Shown: positions 11,720 through 22,420, counted from the stretch's first letter. The stretch: 64,000 bases of DNA from Toxorhynchites rutilus septentrionalis (GCF_029784135.1 NC_073745.1:244927624-244991623), one strand, 5' to 3'. Notes: a model not told the origin generated them from the letters alone. Numbers and translations: made by a program.

Positions 11720-13015
11720 AAGGGTGTGTCACATCAAATTGCATCACGGAAAAAACGCTGTAGAAATTTAATTTTTAGGAATTATATCTTCAGCTTTCGC
11801 TTATAATCAGATAAGAGTGTATAGATCAAGTTGGCCATGCATCACTGTCAAATTTTCGTGAATTTGGAAAAATGTCGTCGAACGAAAATGAGCGTCGTGA
11901 ATTAATCCTGTGCACTCATTTCGAGAATCCGGAGTTGTCACATCGGGACATCGGTAAGATGCTGAGAATCGTCCAATCCACGGTCAGCAGAGTACTAAAA
12001 CGATACTTCGAGAACCTAACCATCGACCGGAAGGCGAAGAACGGCAAAAATGGATGCTCCGTCAGTGAAAAAGATCACAAGCGCGTAGTTAAGCAGTTTA
12101 GACGTGATCCGAGAAGTTCGGTCCGGGATGTCGCCAATAAGCTGAATTTGTCAAGTTCATTCGTCCAGCGGTCCAAGCAGCGGGAGGGCCTGCGTACATA
12201 CAAGGTTCAGAAGGCTCCTAACCGCGACGAAAGGCAAAACATGGTGGGGAAGACGCGAGCCCGGAAGCTGTACAACGAAATGCTGACGATTGCATTGCCT
12301 GGTAATGGACGACGAAACCTACGTCAAAGCGGACTTTCTTCAGCTGCCGGGCCTGTTGTTCTTCTCCGCAGAGGACAAATTCAGCGTTCCGGAGGAGATT
12401 CGCAAGCAGAAACTATCCAAGTTTGCCAAAAAGTACATGGTGTGGCAAGCGATCTGCTCTTGCGGAAAGCGGAGCGCCCCCTTCGTGATGACCGGCACGG
12501 TAAACGGGCTGGTTTACCTTAAGGAGTGTCTACAGAAGCGCTTACTACCACTATTGAAGCAGCACGAGAGCCCGACCATCTTCTGGCCGGATCTCGCTTC
12601 GTGCCACTATTCAAAGGACGTGTTGGAGTGGTACGAAGCCAACGGGGTCACCTTCGTGCCAAAGGAAATGAACCCGCCAAACGCGCCGGTGCTTCGCCCA
12701 ATAGAGAAATATTGGGCGATTATGAAGCAGGCCCTCCGGAAGAACCCAAAAGTTGTCAAATCGGAGGCGGACTTCAAGAGAAAATGGATTTCTGTTCAAA
12801 AAAAACTACAACCTGAAGTTGTACAGAAGCTTATGGACGGGGTAAAGAGGAAGGTGCGAGCATACGGGCTTGGGCTCGAAGTATGAATAAAAAGAAAATG
12901 CCAAAAGTTGTTTAATAGTTTTCATTTTACTGTCTAAAATTTTCAAAAGGATCGGTCTACTGGGCGATTTACTACAGCGTTTTTTCCGTGATGCAATTTG
13001 ATGTGACACACCCTT
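11720..13015 (+). mobile_element. ITmD37E-type mariner element, complete ends
   Basis: Terminal inverted repeats start AAGGGTGTGTCACATCAAAT and end in the reverse complement, flanked by TA (11718-11719 and 13016-13017). The inverted repeats extend for roughly 40-50 bp. The 1.3 kb length is usual for Tc1/mariner elements. The single transposase gene inside is frameshifted, so this copy is not autonomous, though its ends could be mobilised in trans. Confidence 0.93.
11872..12886 (+). pseudogene. ITmD37E transposase, frameshifted
   Basis: The protein is split over two frames that meet near 12285-12295. The first part (from 11872) holds paired helix-turn-helix DNA-binding regions (ELSHRDIGKMLRIVQSTVSR; SSVRDVANKLNLSSSFVQ). 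The second (to 12886) holds the catalytic core: first Asp in MDDETY, second in FWPDLASCHY, then Glu in RPIEKYW. I count 37 residues between the second Asp and the Glu, the diagnostic DD37E spacing of the mosquito ITmD37E family. A small indel just before MDDETY breaks the frame. A stop and a nearby AATAAA follow. Overlapping frames at 12526-12816 are shadows. Confidence 0.92.
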
Positions 13016-13019
13016 TATA

Positions 13020-13770
13020 CATTCTTCTCTTTGATAAAAGACCCGAAAAATATGCAACAACTGCATGAAATGTAAAAAATATGTTTGTTTCGAGCATGTA
13101 GTTATGCTATGTTCTGATTCTTACTCCAATGAAACCACAATCGATTAATACGTTTTTATGTTGTTTTATAGCTCTTTATACTTCCATGAATTATTACTTA
13201 CTTTTAATTTATAACAGTGAAAAATTCAAGTATGAATTTCGTTATTTGTGTTGGAGTATCCAAAATTACTCTGTTTTGAGGAAGCTGAATTAGATGACTA
13301 TTAAAACATAATAAAGATGAAGAAAACATATTTTTTGGAGTTTTTTAATTCAATCATACCCTCTCCTTCAGATAAATGCCAATAAAGCCTGAAAAATACA
13401 TAATGGCAACATTACAGAGAAGTTCAATTTTCGGTCTGTGACAACGCGCGCGAGCATACGTGTTATGATTTTGCACGCGAGTACAGGAGGGTTAAGAAAC
13501 AAACATAACATTCGGTAAATATCAAGTGTAATTAATAATTATTAATACAAATTACAACAATGACACTTTCTACAAAAATATAAATCATTATTATAACAAG
13601 TAGGTTCACAACTTTTACAGTATCTTGAATGTTTCAAATAAGATCTTGTATTAATTAATAGGGGCCGATTTTTAGACCTAGTCGACCCACAAAATCAGTT
13701 TTCGTTTATGTTGACCCCAAGGAGTCGATATTGACCACTTTGAAAATCCCTGATCTAGACTCATTTCAAC
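13020..13770. other. Gene-less stretch with MITE remnants
   Basis: At 13265-13350 there is sequence similar to 36780-36860, and the right-end-like CGCGAGTACAGGAG is at 13476-13490, so a decayed relative of the 10955 MITE probably lies here. An inverted match to 10870-10945 follows at 13490-13560. Confidence 0.4.
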
Positions 13771-13776
13771 ATACCC

Positions 13777-14022
13777 AAGGACACTAATGTTCCTGTAGAA
13801 CTTTGCTGTCCCATCATATGCTATTATTACTTGCGTCATTTGTATCAGTACTCAGATGAGATTTTTTTTGTCAAATAACACGCCTTGAATAAACTCTGTG
13901 TGGAAAGCTTTTGAATACGTGTGATAAGTCGGATTAAATTTATTCGACGAAAAATCCCCCGGCCAGAACGGAAATCGAAATCCGAACCCCCGTCATAATA
14001 ACCACTCGGCCACTGGAGCACA
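13777..14022 (-). mobile_element. Feilai-like SINE (copy 3), diverged
   Basis: On the minus strand the head reads GGCCGAGTGGTTA, then a degraded B box (GGATTTCGATT), then the same body to a truncated tail around 13780. It is more diverged than copies 1 and 2 and has no triplet tail or clear target duplication, so it is older. Confidence 0.8.
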
Positions 14023-14323
14023 AAAAAAAACTATCCAGAGGCATGTTTCATAATAGTTATATCGATCGAAGTGTAGTTACCACACACCGTCTATCATGCA
14101 TATAAAATGTTCAACACTTTATCCTTTCCAATAACCATTCATCATAGCGCAATGTACATTTCACTATCATGCGAAAATACGAACGAACGGTGTCAAATTT
14201 CTTTCCGACTAGAGTGGTCTGGTTGTCATTTTAACCTAACAAGTCTTTATTACACAGTCCTCAACAAGGTAATGTGACCTACGTATGGCTGCCTGCAATT
14301 CTCCTCCTTAAATATCCACAATC

Positions 14324-14739
14324 CTAGTGGTGTTGATCAATATTGGCATAACTTTCGCCACCATGACCATGCTCATCGACATGTTCACCATACACTGCCG
14401 GATGCTGTGCATGTCCGTTTCGCTGCACATGGGCCTGGAATCCAGCGACTTTGTCCGACTTATACTCCACCAGACGGTGCGTGCCATCTGATTCATGGAC
14501 CGAATAGGATCCCTGTACAACATCACCATCCCGGTGTTCCCAATGCTCCTTGTTATCCCCCGTGTGATCGTCCTTCACTCCATACTGGTACTTGTATTGA
14601 GGGTGATCGTGAGGCTCCTCTTCAATTGAAACAACCATGGTCGCACAGGCGATCAATACGATGCATATCTGCAATCAAATTAAAATATTCTAAACAAACG
14701 ATACAAGCACGAATCAATATTATGATTTACCTTCAACAT
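14324..14739 (-). CDS. RR-2 cuticular protein
   Basis: On the minus strand exon 1 is 14731-14739 (M-L-K), the intron is 14669-14730 and exon 2 is 14324-14668; the product is about 117 residues. The signal peptide (ICIVLIACATMVVS) precedes the RR-2 domain, from YKYQYGVKDDHTGDNKEHWE through DGDVVQGSYSVHESDGTHRLVEY to GFQAHVQRNGH. The tail is His/Gly-rich and ends ESYANIDQHH, like the genes at 32.6 and 55 kb. The family coats chitin fibres in hard or flexible cuticle. An AATAAA on the minus strand is at 14246-14251. It is divergently arranged with the RR-2 gene at 15407, about 670 bp between start codons. Confidence 0.95.
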
Positions 14740-14841
14740 ATTTGTCAGGTTACTTTCTTCTGAATTTGGGCTGTAATTCAAACCGACCTATTGGTTCACT
14801 GCAACTGGGGGGACTGCTTCCCATTTCAGCTGGGCGTGCAA

Positions 14842-14849
14842 TATTTATA
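14842..14849 (-). promoter_or_regulatory. TATA box of the minus-strand RR-2 gene
   Basis: TATAAATA read on the minus strand, about 100 bp upstream of the ATG at 14739; a GCAGT initiator-like site lies about 40 bp downstream. Confidence 0.75.
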
Positions 14850-15320
14850 CGAAAGTTTATTTTTTCAGAGCTCAAACCAGACATTGCCTGGTGGTCTGAA
14901 CGCGAGCTGTTACGAGAAAATTCGTTCATGTCTGATTTGACCACCCCCGTCTCATCATCTCTTTGAAATTCGAGGGTTCTTGATATTTTCGGGTTTACAC
15001 GGCTTGTAATTAGCAGAGAAAAGTGGAAAGGCACCACATTGTGAAAACTGAATCATTAGCATGATGCATTCACCAAAGCTTTGTTTCGCAAAGCAAAAGT
15101 GAAAAGGCTGAACATCCGCGTTATTGTGGTTCGGTTTGATGCCCAATGTCTTCGTTGTAGAAGTGCGTCAAAAACAAAACAGTAAAAAAACTCTAATTGA
15201 CAGGTTCAATTAAGAAAATTGAAGCTCAATGTTGCATTGCCAGCTCAAACCGGTTCCATCTGCACACACGTGCATGCAAATTATTACGACGGCTAGGCCT
15301 TTTCTCTCATCTTGCATAGC
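14850..15320. promoter_or_regulatory. Shared divergent upstream region of two RR-2 genes
   Basis: About 470 bp between the TATA boxes of the head-to-head genes at 14324-14739 and 15407-15765. Shared enhancers are plausible but nothing specific is recognised. The short frames on both strands across it are not genes. Confidence 0.4.
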
Positions 15321-15322
15321 CG

Positions 15323-15330
15323 TATAAATA
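15323..15330 (+). promoter_or_regulatory. TATA box of the RR-2 gene at 15407
   Basis: TATAAATA, 77 bp upstream of the start codon, in the same context (TATAAATACACAAA) as the gene at 28474. Confidence 0.8.
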
Positions 15331-15406
15331 CACAAATCGCTGCAAATCAAGGTATTAGTTTCGTGGTCGCCGCTTCACCGTACATATTCTTACAACAGAA
15401 GTCAAC

Positions 15407-15765
15407 ATGTTCAAAGTTAGTTGACAGAATTGAATAAGATATGTTTACCGATTGCCGAACTATGTTGCATAATATCCTTGCAGATCATTTTCTTGGTATC
15501 CTTCCTCGCCGCTGTTGTCTTCGCCCTCGAAGATCACCACCATGAGGATTACAACGCTCATCCCAAGTACAAGTTCGAGTATGGAGTCAAGGACTCCCAC
15601 ACCGGTGACCACAAGCAGCAGTGGGAAGTTCGCGATGGAGATGTCGTCAAGGGACAGTACTCTCTGCATGAAGCCGACGGCAGCAAACGTATCGTTGACT
15701 ACAAATCCGATGACCACAATGGCTTCGAGGCTGTTGTCCAGAAGGTCGAACACGGACACCATTAA
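15407..15765 (+). CDS. RR-2 cuticular protein (DHNGF type, first copy)
   Basis: Exon 1 is 15407-15415 (M-F-K), the 68-bp intron 15416-15483 ends CTTGCAG, and exon 2 is 15484-15765; the product is about 96 residues. The signal peptide ([14 protein letters not shown]) is followed by a His/Glu-rich linker. A canonical RR-2 domain then runs from [20 protein letters not shown] through [20 protein letters not shown] to [15 protein letters not shown], and the tail is VEHGHH. The mature RR-2 part is identical to that of the gene at 28474, so the two are tandem duplicates. AATAAA is at 15870-15875. It is secreted and binds chitin (family knowledge). Confidence 0.96.
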
Positions 15766-15879
15766 ACTTTGGCGGGCGAGAGCGTTATCGGACCAACACC
15801 GTCCTGAGTATTTCCAGTATTTTCAGTATTGTTGTGATATTGAAAATATGTCTGTTGTTATTTATGAACAATAAAGTTT

Positions 15880-16375
15880 GTTTTTGTTAAACCGTAGATT
15901 CACTTTACGTGCTTTTGTATAAAAAAACGGAATCGCTTGTTGTTTACCATTATTTGAAGGCGGATAATAAGATAATAAATTTTCACAGATTAAGTCGGGA
16001 GTCTTGGGGAGGTACGAAGTCCCGACTTTTAAATCATGATTTGAGGCTATCCTTTGGGAATATCTTAAACTCAATTATGTTGTTAATCGCAGACACAAAA
16101 TCCTCCATTTTTTGACATCAACACAAACTTTAAAACTGCATAAAAATGTTCAACTGAATGTTACTGAAAGGTGTCTAAAGCATGAAAAATGAATAATGCT
16201 ATAACTTTTAACCGATAAACATTAGTATTATTCTTTAAGTGTTAATTCTAATTTCATATGCATACGCCTGGGAGTCTTCTTCACATTTGCACTGCACAAA
16301 ATAAATAACTGTCACATTCTTTGACATCCTCATACATAACTTAAAATGAAACCAAAAGTATCATTAACACGTTGA
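15880..16375. other. Intergenic, no gene recognised
   Basis: A/T-rich 3' flank of the RR-2 gene. Frames at 15862-16115 on both strands have no features. Confidence 0.4.
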
Positions 16376-16382
16376 CTGCCTC

Positions 16383-16442
16383 GTCAGTCACCGGTGACTG
16401 ACACTGAGTTTCCATTCATGCCGCCCCAGTCACCGGTGACTG
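16383..16442. repeat. Twin palindromes CAGTCACCGGTGACTG
   Basis: A perfect 20-bp palindrome at 16383-16402 (GTCAGTCACCGGTGACTGAC) and its 16-bp core at 16427-16442. They probably belong to a small palindromic MITE, but no outer ends or target duplication are certain. Confidence 0.65.
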
Positions 16443-16484
16443 ACAGTGTAACATATGATGATAAAGGTAAATAATATAAACATA

Positions 16485-16720
16485 CTAGCTGACCCGGCAA
16501 ACGTTGTTTTGGCATAAAAATTATTTCTAGCGAATATGTTGGTTGTTAAATAAAAAATAACTACTGTATTGTAAGTTTGTTTAAACGTTTTAACGATCTA
16601 CATATACGTGAAACGTTCGTTACTCTTGTGTTTGACATACCGAGGAATAGAGCGCCAAGTCGATGACCACCGACAAAAATTTAAAAAAAAACACAAACCA
16701 TTCTTTGTATTCCAGTCCCG
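16485..16720 (-). mobile_element. Helitron-like element, diverged subfamily (copy C)
   Basis: CTAG at 16485-16488 preceded by A, then CTGACCCGGCAAACGTTGTT, which matches the family terminus. The sequence beyond differs (CGTTGTTTTGGCAT instead of CTTCGTCCCGCC), so this is a separate subfamily. The far end is not recognised and the end coordinate is approximate. Confidence 0.55.
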
Positions 16721-16729
16721 ATGAATTTC

Positions 16730-18030
16730 ATTAACGAATCTGAAGTGAAAATAGGAATATATTTTTGTCGTGAAGTAGACAAATTAAATGAAGAATATCA
16801 ATATAAATTTCGTTGTTGCAAATGTATTTGTTGCTCTTCATTGAACCACAGAACTCAACATTAATATGAGCATTGAATGTTTTGCTCAGCTGAGGCGAAT
16901 ATGGCACTGCCGAACGATTTTCTATGTCAATGTCTGCGTTGGTAATTTTTATGAATGATTGTCTATCATTGTCAGTTTTTAGTCGTTGATATATTGGACA
17001 TCAACCTAAGTTTGCAGTCGTGTTGCGTTGGTGAATTCTTTGAGAAAATGCATTGTATACTTTCCATCTGCTATGCAAGGCTATAAGAGTTTTAGATTAC
17101 CGCACTGTCATGAACCATGTTTATAATAACAATATCGAACAATAAAAGCAATTTTAAGTTGTTGAAATTTGAATGAAAATTTTTATTCGATGTTGTTTCT
17201 ATACTTGGTAGACATAGTCCAGACCCTAACTTAACAATTATCTATTGATCTCCTTGCATTTCAACCAAAATATTATTCAAAATAAAAAATAATTATCAGA
17301 GACTATCCTTGTTCAAGATACCTGAAGAGAATGTATTATTCTGCTACACAGAACACACAAAAAAGGCATATTTAATTTATTTTTTTGTTTTTGAAGCGTG
17401 TTTATTCCACTCGAAAATTCATAACAATTTACGCTTCACAGAAATGGAACACGAAGCTCAATTAATGGAATCTTTGAGGAAATTACACTATCGATTTCCT
17501 CAAGGCGTATTTTGTCGATTATCCAAATTGAAAATGTGTACATGAGGTAATCCCAATTTTTTGTAATTTTGACATCCTGCCGAATACATTCAGCAAGGTG
17601 TGGAACCAAATACATGTAACGTTGTAATGAAGCTCGTTCTACATTTCATTCTTTTTTGACGTACAACTACGTCTTTCAGGAAGGGTGCCAAATCAGAAAA
17701 CAGGTCACGTTTTTGTCAAATAAAGTTAACGTTAATAACTATTTTCACAGCGAACAAATTCTGATACTTTGCACACCAATGGAATCGGAAATTCTCTAAG
17801 AGTTGTTTTATATACTATACAGTACAATCCATACTATTATATACTATACATCCAATCCAATGGCTAAACATTTTAAATTAATGAAAACTGGAAGCATTCT
17901 CATATTCCCATACATTTGTTCTGTCGGTTTGTGTGTATCCCCGAACAGAGCTGTCAATAACGAGCAACTGATACATTCGTTTCGGCCCATTTCCAACATA
18001 TTTGTTTTGAATAAGCCATCCGCGATTTGA
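16730..18030. other. Intergenic, no gene recognised
   Basis: A/T-rich. The phrase TGACGTACAACTACGTC at about 17658 resembles the TGACGTAGGACTACGTC motif that marks repeat edges at 20.3, 22.5, 58.4 and 59.5 kb. No coding evidence. Confidence 0.4.
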
Positions 18031-18039
18031 AGCCAAACA

Positions 18040-18440
18040 TTCGTTGCGTAGACACCCACTGGACAACATCGTTGCTGGACGAGCTGGACGGCGAGGGATC
18101 GAGTGCCTCTCTCAAGGCAATGAGGATGGAGGTGTAGTGCCGGAATAGAGTAAAGTTTTCCAAGGGCCTTTCTCAAGGCTAGAGACGAATGAACTGAAAA
18201 AAGTTTCTCTATAATACAAAACCTAACCTAACCTGAAGCCACACCACTTCTCGTTTGGTGGTCATCGAAACAACATGATTGCCGCAGAGCGTTGATCGGG
18301 AGAGAATTGTTTTCTTGTCGGGTGAAGGAGGAGTATGGAATAGAGTTTCTTTCCACAAGGAGCCCTTCTCAGGGCTAGAGGCGGAAACCAAAAATAGAAT
18401 AGAATGAAAACACAGATGCGAGTGAGCTAGCATAGCATAC
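18040..18440 (+). repeat. Two copies of a SINE-like interspersed repeat
   Basis: The blocks 18075-18215 and 18236-18400 share GGAATAGAGT, TTTCC, AAGG and CTAGAG(A/G)CG phrases; a third copy is at 53560-53690. The end CGAATGAACTG matches the triplet-tailed fragments at 6163-6222 and 21637-21705, so the family probably ends in a GAA-triplet tail like a SINE. No pol III boxes are clear in these copies. Confidence 0.5.
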
Positions 18441-18516
18441 GAGATTTGTGCAAGTGCGGATTTGGAAGAGTATCCGGAATTTTGGAATATAGATATACAC
18501 TAAATTTATTTAGATA

Positions 18517-19113
18517 AACGTTCTGAATCTTATTTCGGACGCTTAAGGCATATGATGCAGAAAACAGATCTGAATTTTATGCACAGGTATTATTTGGTTG
18601 ATATTTTTAATAAAATAGTTCAATATGCTTTTAAACTTTCTACTTTGGTATCTATTTTATTGAAAACATAAAAAAATCATCGAATAAAATGCTTTTCAAA
18701 TGAAGCCAATAAGAATCAAATTTCGGACACTTTATTTTGAAATTTTTTGGACGAAAATTACATTACACTTGATTATATTTTATGATCAACTGCGAAACAC
18801 TTACCAAGCAATTACAGTAAACTGTTAACGATGATGGGAACTGATGAAACACGGGAGAAATTTAAATATTGATGAACGGGTAAATTCTACGTACTCACGC
18901 TAAGAAAACTACAAACACAAACGATAATGAGTAGTGTTATCAGATTTTTGCCGATTATGTTAAAATTCAAATGTTGTTCTCATATGAAATGATAGTGAAA
19001 CCAAGAGATTACACTAAAGAAGCAATTGTGATATTAATTTTATAGTTATGTCAACTGTGCATTAAGCATTTCAAGATATTAGAACAATGTGTCCGAAATA
19101 TGATTCAAAACGG
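18517..19113. mobile_element. TA-flanked MITE with GTTCTGAATC ends (copy 1)
   Basis: The imperfect inverted termini ACGTTCTGAATCTTATTTCG and GAAATATGATTCAAAACGG are flanked by TA. About 600 bp, A/T-rich, no coding capacity. It aligns along its length with 51619-52268. The subterminal motif TGTCCGAAAT is repeated inside. The TA target site suggests Tc1/mariner-type ends. Confidence 0.8.
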
Positions 19114-19227
19114 TATATGAAAGTTCATGAGAATATGCTTCCAAATTCCAGTAGTGTAGCCTTACTGTTGCATGTTATGGGGTTCGATCACATCTCAAGC
19201 GAAATATAGGAGCAAAAAGGGATCTTA

Positions 19228-19932
19228 TTTTTTTTTTTCCCAAAATATATTTTTTATTAAGGCACATGTGGCGTTAGCCTGACGGGGCCGGGAGTCCAAT
19301 ATTTTGACAAATTTTGTCTTACAACTATGTTAGTAATATGTAACCGATTACTCGCGGTTGGCTCGAGGTTAGTATTACAAGTGTTCTCATAATTGGTATG
19401 TTGCAGTCTTCGATGCTCTATACGTGTGCCCGACACGGGCTACTTCCTATTGGGATGCAGCTGACCATTAATCAGCAACGCTCCCTAGTCTGTACCCCAT
19501 ATCTAGCGTGGTGCGTCTTTCTCGACTCGAGGAATCCAGGATAGAATGGTCACTAGCCGGCGCAATCATCAGTTCGTGTAGAGTTGTCATGAGCGGTACA
19601 ACCTTTGGCTCTTGTTGAATGATCAGTGGACTGCACAACCTTTGGCCCGTGTATCTGTAAAGAGTGTGTGTATGTATTGACGCGACTAAGTAAAAGTTTA
19701 TCGTTTGGATAGGAGGGATATGAAACGGGGACACAACGAAGGAAACATCATTAAACGTTGACATCGGCGTTTCTGAGGAACAGGTATAGATGAAGCAGAA
19801 GATCAGGATCCCGGCTACCTAAGATATCCCGGACGGGGATATCCGATTGTCTGCCTTTTGCTCTCAGTGCTCTAGAGAGCTGAGAGCGAGCAGCATGGAA
19901 CCGGTGGAGCCATGGAGGAGGTGGAATATCCT
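19228..19932 (-). mobile_element. Retroposed insertion with 14-bp target duplication
   Basis: The identical 14-mer AAAAAGGGATCTTA flanks the segment at 19214-19227 and 19933-19946. A T-run directly after the left copy is the poly(A) tail of a minus-strand insertion. The insert is G+C-richer than its surroundings and has no reverse transcriptase frame, so it is a 5'-truncated LINE, a LINE-derived non-autonomous element or a retroposed transcript. A 98-codon minus frame (19468-19764) has no recognised domain. Confidence 0.88.
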
Positions 19933-20899
19933 AAAAAGGGATCTTAGTTTGTGATCGATATCTGAGTGGGAAGGAGAAAGTCTGATCGGAGTTGAACCAA
20001 ATAAAAAAGAAGCGCCGATAGCTTTCGACTCTACTCGGCTTTTTCGAGTCTACTGAAGTAATAAAAGATTAAATAGCTGAAAAGACATTACAAAAATTAC
20101 GATGCATTCTAGAATAATATCCGAAGTGATAAACAAGTGGATTGAATAATATAATTCCGTAGTTCTACGTCGAAAACTGCGGTCGTGTCCTAGATACAAC
20201 CCATTACAATTCTTTTGTACACACGTTTTGTAATATCATGACAATGCATGTTTTTAGACTTGGCAATATCAAAGGCTGCGTCGGCGTTGCTCATGATAGC
20301 GTCTGGCAAGTGAGTGTATTGACGTAGGACTACGTCTAACCGGAAGATATAGGGGGTGAAATGGAAATCTAGGCACTGAACAAGTAGGAAAAAATGCAAG
20401 ATTTGGAACGCTTATAACTCGAGCATTTCTCAATAGATCGCAAAGGTTTTTGCATCAATTGATAGGAAATATATCTACGCATCTATCATAACGAATAACA
20501 TTTCATTTTTCTTGAGATAAATAATTGAATAATTGTGAAATATCAAGCATTGTCAAAATGCACTATGTGCCCATTTTTGATTGGTCCGTTTTGTGCTCCT
20601 CAAATCGTACCGACCAAAACGGGCAACCAGAGCAGCAGCGAAATAGAATGAAGCACGATTGGAAAGGAAAAAGAAAAAAATGAACGAAACATTGGTCGCA
20701 GTCTCACACATGCGTAATTCTCGAGCCAGCCAGTCAGCTTAAAAATCCCCGCTCCGCTGCCGTAACGATCATTCTCGTTCAAACCGTACACCAACAACAG
20801 GCAGACACAAACGCAATCGCAAAACGGCAGCAGGTAGCAGAAGAAAAAAGTTTGTTCTTTATACAAACTGCTTCAACGGCAAATCCAGAACAAGGCGGC

Positions 20900-20992
20900 A
20901 TCGAGGGCGTTCGAAATGGTTTTTTTGAAAACCACGAGTACTAAGTTTTCTAAATTGGAACCATTCCATAAAACAAGGCGCTTTTCAGGGCC
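20900..20992 (+). pseudogene. Possible histone H2B 3' end with histone stem-loop
   Basis: At 20977-20992 is GGCGCTTTTCAGGGCC, the histone mRNA 3' stem-loop with one stem mismatch. About 25 bp upstream of it a degraded stretch reads EG-R...KTTSTK across a frameshift (20900-20955), comparable to the H2B C-terminus (EGTKAV then TKYTS-K). The stem-loop is convincing; the H2B match is short and uncertain. Confidence 0.4.
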
Positions 20993-21414
20993 ATTAAACC
21001 TTCCAAAAAAGAGTTTAGGAAATACAGTTCAATGCTTTCTAAAACAATATCCAAAATAATAATAAAACACAAATTGATTTTTTCATAATTTGTTTGCCAG
21101 GATATGATGAGTATGTGAATTTGGCACTTGTTCTGAGCTTATTGATTTTCACCAATTCTTAAATTGCTTCTAGATTGAAAGTACAGTAATTTACACTTAT
21201 CTCGACAGTTAGCTAATTGGACGGACCTGTAATGCGACATATTTAGTTGGACATTTTTGTAAACATAGAGTTCGGGGTCCAAATTATGACCCCACATTGA
21301 AAGTCGACACTGTACCACTGTCATCGCAAATGTTCAATTACAGGTTAAAATTACCTCCAATCCGATACTGAGTGGTGGTAATGCGACATGTCATTGAATG
21401 TAATTTACTGTAAA

Positions 21415-21545
21415 ATATGTCACAAGCTGGATGGGAAGAATTTTTCCAACTGTGAAAGCTGTGGCGAGAGGCAAATGCAATCGCTAAACAGAAAGGTTTA
21501 GCCGAACAAGATGGGGATATCGAGTGATAACAAAACAATAAACTC
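21415..21545 (+). repeat. 140-bp direct repeat, first copy
   Basis: GTCACAAGCTGGATGGGAAG through ATATCGAGTGATAACAAAA, repeated at 22260-22400 with roughly 10% difference. Both copies end just before a histone-type stem-loop, on opposite strands. Origin unknown. Confidence 0.7.
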
Positions 21546-21567
21546 TTTCGATTGAAGATAATTTTGT

Positions 21568-21583
21568 GATCCTGAAAAGGACC
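21568..21583 (-). terminator. Histone-type mRNA 3' stem-loop, minus strand
   Basis: Minus-strand reading is GGTCCTTTTCAGGATC: a six-pair stem with one G-U pair and the loop TTTC typical of replication-dependent histone mRNAs. No histone body remains upstream of it on that strand. Confidence 0.6.
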
Positions 21584-21636
21584 CTTTTTAGCCTGCATGT
21601 GTATCCAACGAGCGAACAAATCGTAATGAATGTATT

Positions 21637-21705
21637 TTCTTCTTCTTCTTCTTTTTGGCTTTAAGCGGGTTTAAACTTTTCAGTTCATTCGCCTCTAACC
21701 AGAAT
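21637..21705 (-). mobile_element. SINE-like tail fragment
   Basis: GAA-triplet tail plus AAGCC and CGAATGAACTGAAAAGTTTA on the minus strand, matching 6163-6222. Confidence 0.5.
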
Positions 21706-21816
21706 GTATTTTTTTGCCATCGCTCCCTTTTAACGCTCATTCGTTCGTCTCGTTGGACTCGCCCCTCTGGCTGAGTCTGCCGATTTGTCTCTATCCTGTG
21801 AGTATGTACCGCTAGA

Positions 21817-22127
21817 GTATAAAACACGCGGACCCCAAAAAAATATATTATTTTCTTTGAAACCGTAAACCCGTGTGGTTGTACGGCATCGGCATCGTGG
21901 ACGTAACAAAGGAGGACAAGTTAAGGGAAAGGCAAAGTCTCACTCGAACCGTGCAGGTCTCCAGTTTCCTGTTGGTCGCATTCACTGATTGCTCCGCAAG
22001 GGTAACTAGGCCGAACGGATTGGTGCCGGAGCACCAGTATACCTAATAGCGATTATAGAGTTTCGGCCGTCGGAGTGCTCGAGTTGGCTTGCAAAGCTGC
22101 TCACGACAAGCAGAAAACCCGCATCAA
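21817..22127 (+). pseudogene. Histone H2A pseudogene
   Basis: A TATA box (GTATAAAAC, near 21819) precedes a clear canonical H2A reading frame from 21899: [20 protein letters not shown], then LQFPVGRIH, a TGA in place of Arg, LLRKGN, a TAG in place of Tyr, and AERIGAGAPVYL. After a 1-bp deletion near 22058 the match continues as GVLELACKAAHDKQKTRI, then is lost. Two nonsense codons, a frameshift and loss of the C-terminal third make it non-functional. H2A is a core nucleosome subunit. A perfect histone stem-loop lies 280 bp downstream (22405-22420), with foreign sequence between. The family match is unambiguous. Confidence 0.9.
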
Positions 22128-22259
22128 GAACAGAGCAGCTTCGGTTCGGCGCTCATCAAGGCAACAATTAGTTTCAGTGAGTGGCAAAGTGTTTCTCCGG
22201 CACAAATTGTAATTAATTAATTAAATTATAATTTACTGAACATTAAATTGAGCATTAAA

Positions 22260-22400
22260 TTGTAATTTACTGAACAACATGTCACAAGCTGGATGGGAAG
22301 AAATTTTCCAACTGTGAAAGCTGTGGCGAGTGGCAAACGCAATAGCTAAACAGGAAGGTTTAACCGAACAAGATGGGAATATCGAGTGATAACAAAAACA
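22260..22400 (+). repeat. 140-bp direct repeat, second copy
   Basis: Second copy of the segment at 21415-21545, placed between the H2A relic and its stem-loop. Confidence 0.7.
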
Positions 22401-22404
22401 CAAA

Positions 22405-22420
22405 GGTTCTTTTCAGAACC
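22405..22420 (+). terminator. Perfect histone mRNA 3' stem-loop
   Basis: GGTTCTTTTCAGAACC: a six-bp perfect stem with the TTTC loop, preceded by ACAAA as in real histone mRNAs. In live genes it directs SLBP- and U7-dependent 3' processing. Here it follows a pseudogene. Confidence 0.85.

Noticed and set aside
14407..14763. Frames antisense or out of phase to the RR-2 genes (also at 4879-5235, 15460-15874, 28547-28889, 32577-32969, 41390-41978, 50525-50977, 55181-55489, 56043-56345)
   Set aside because: Shadows of genuine RR-2 coding sequence; their apparent conservation mirrors the real genes on the other strand.
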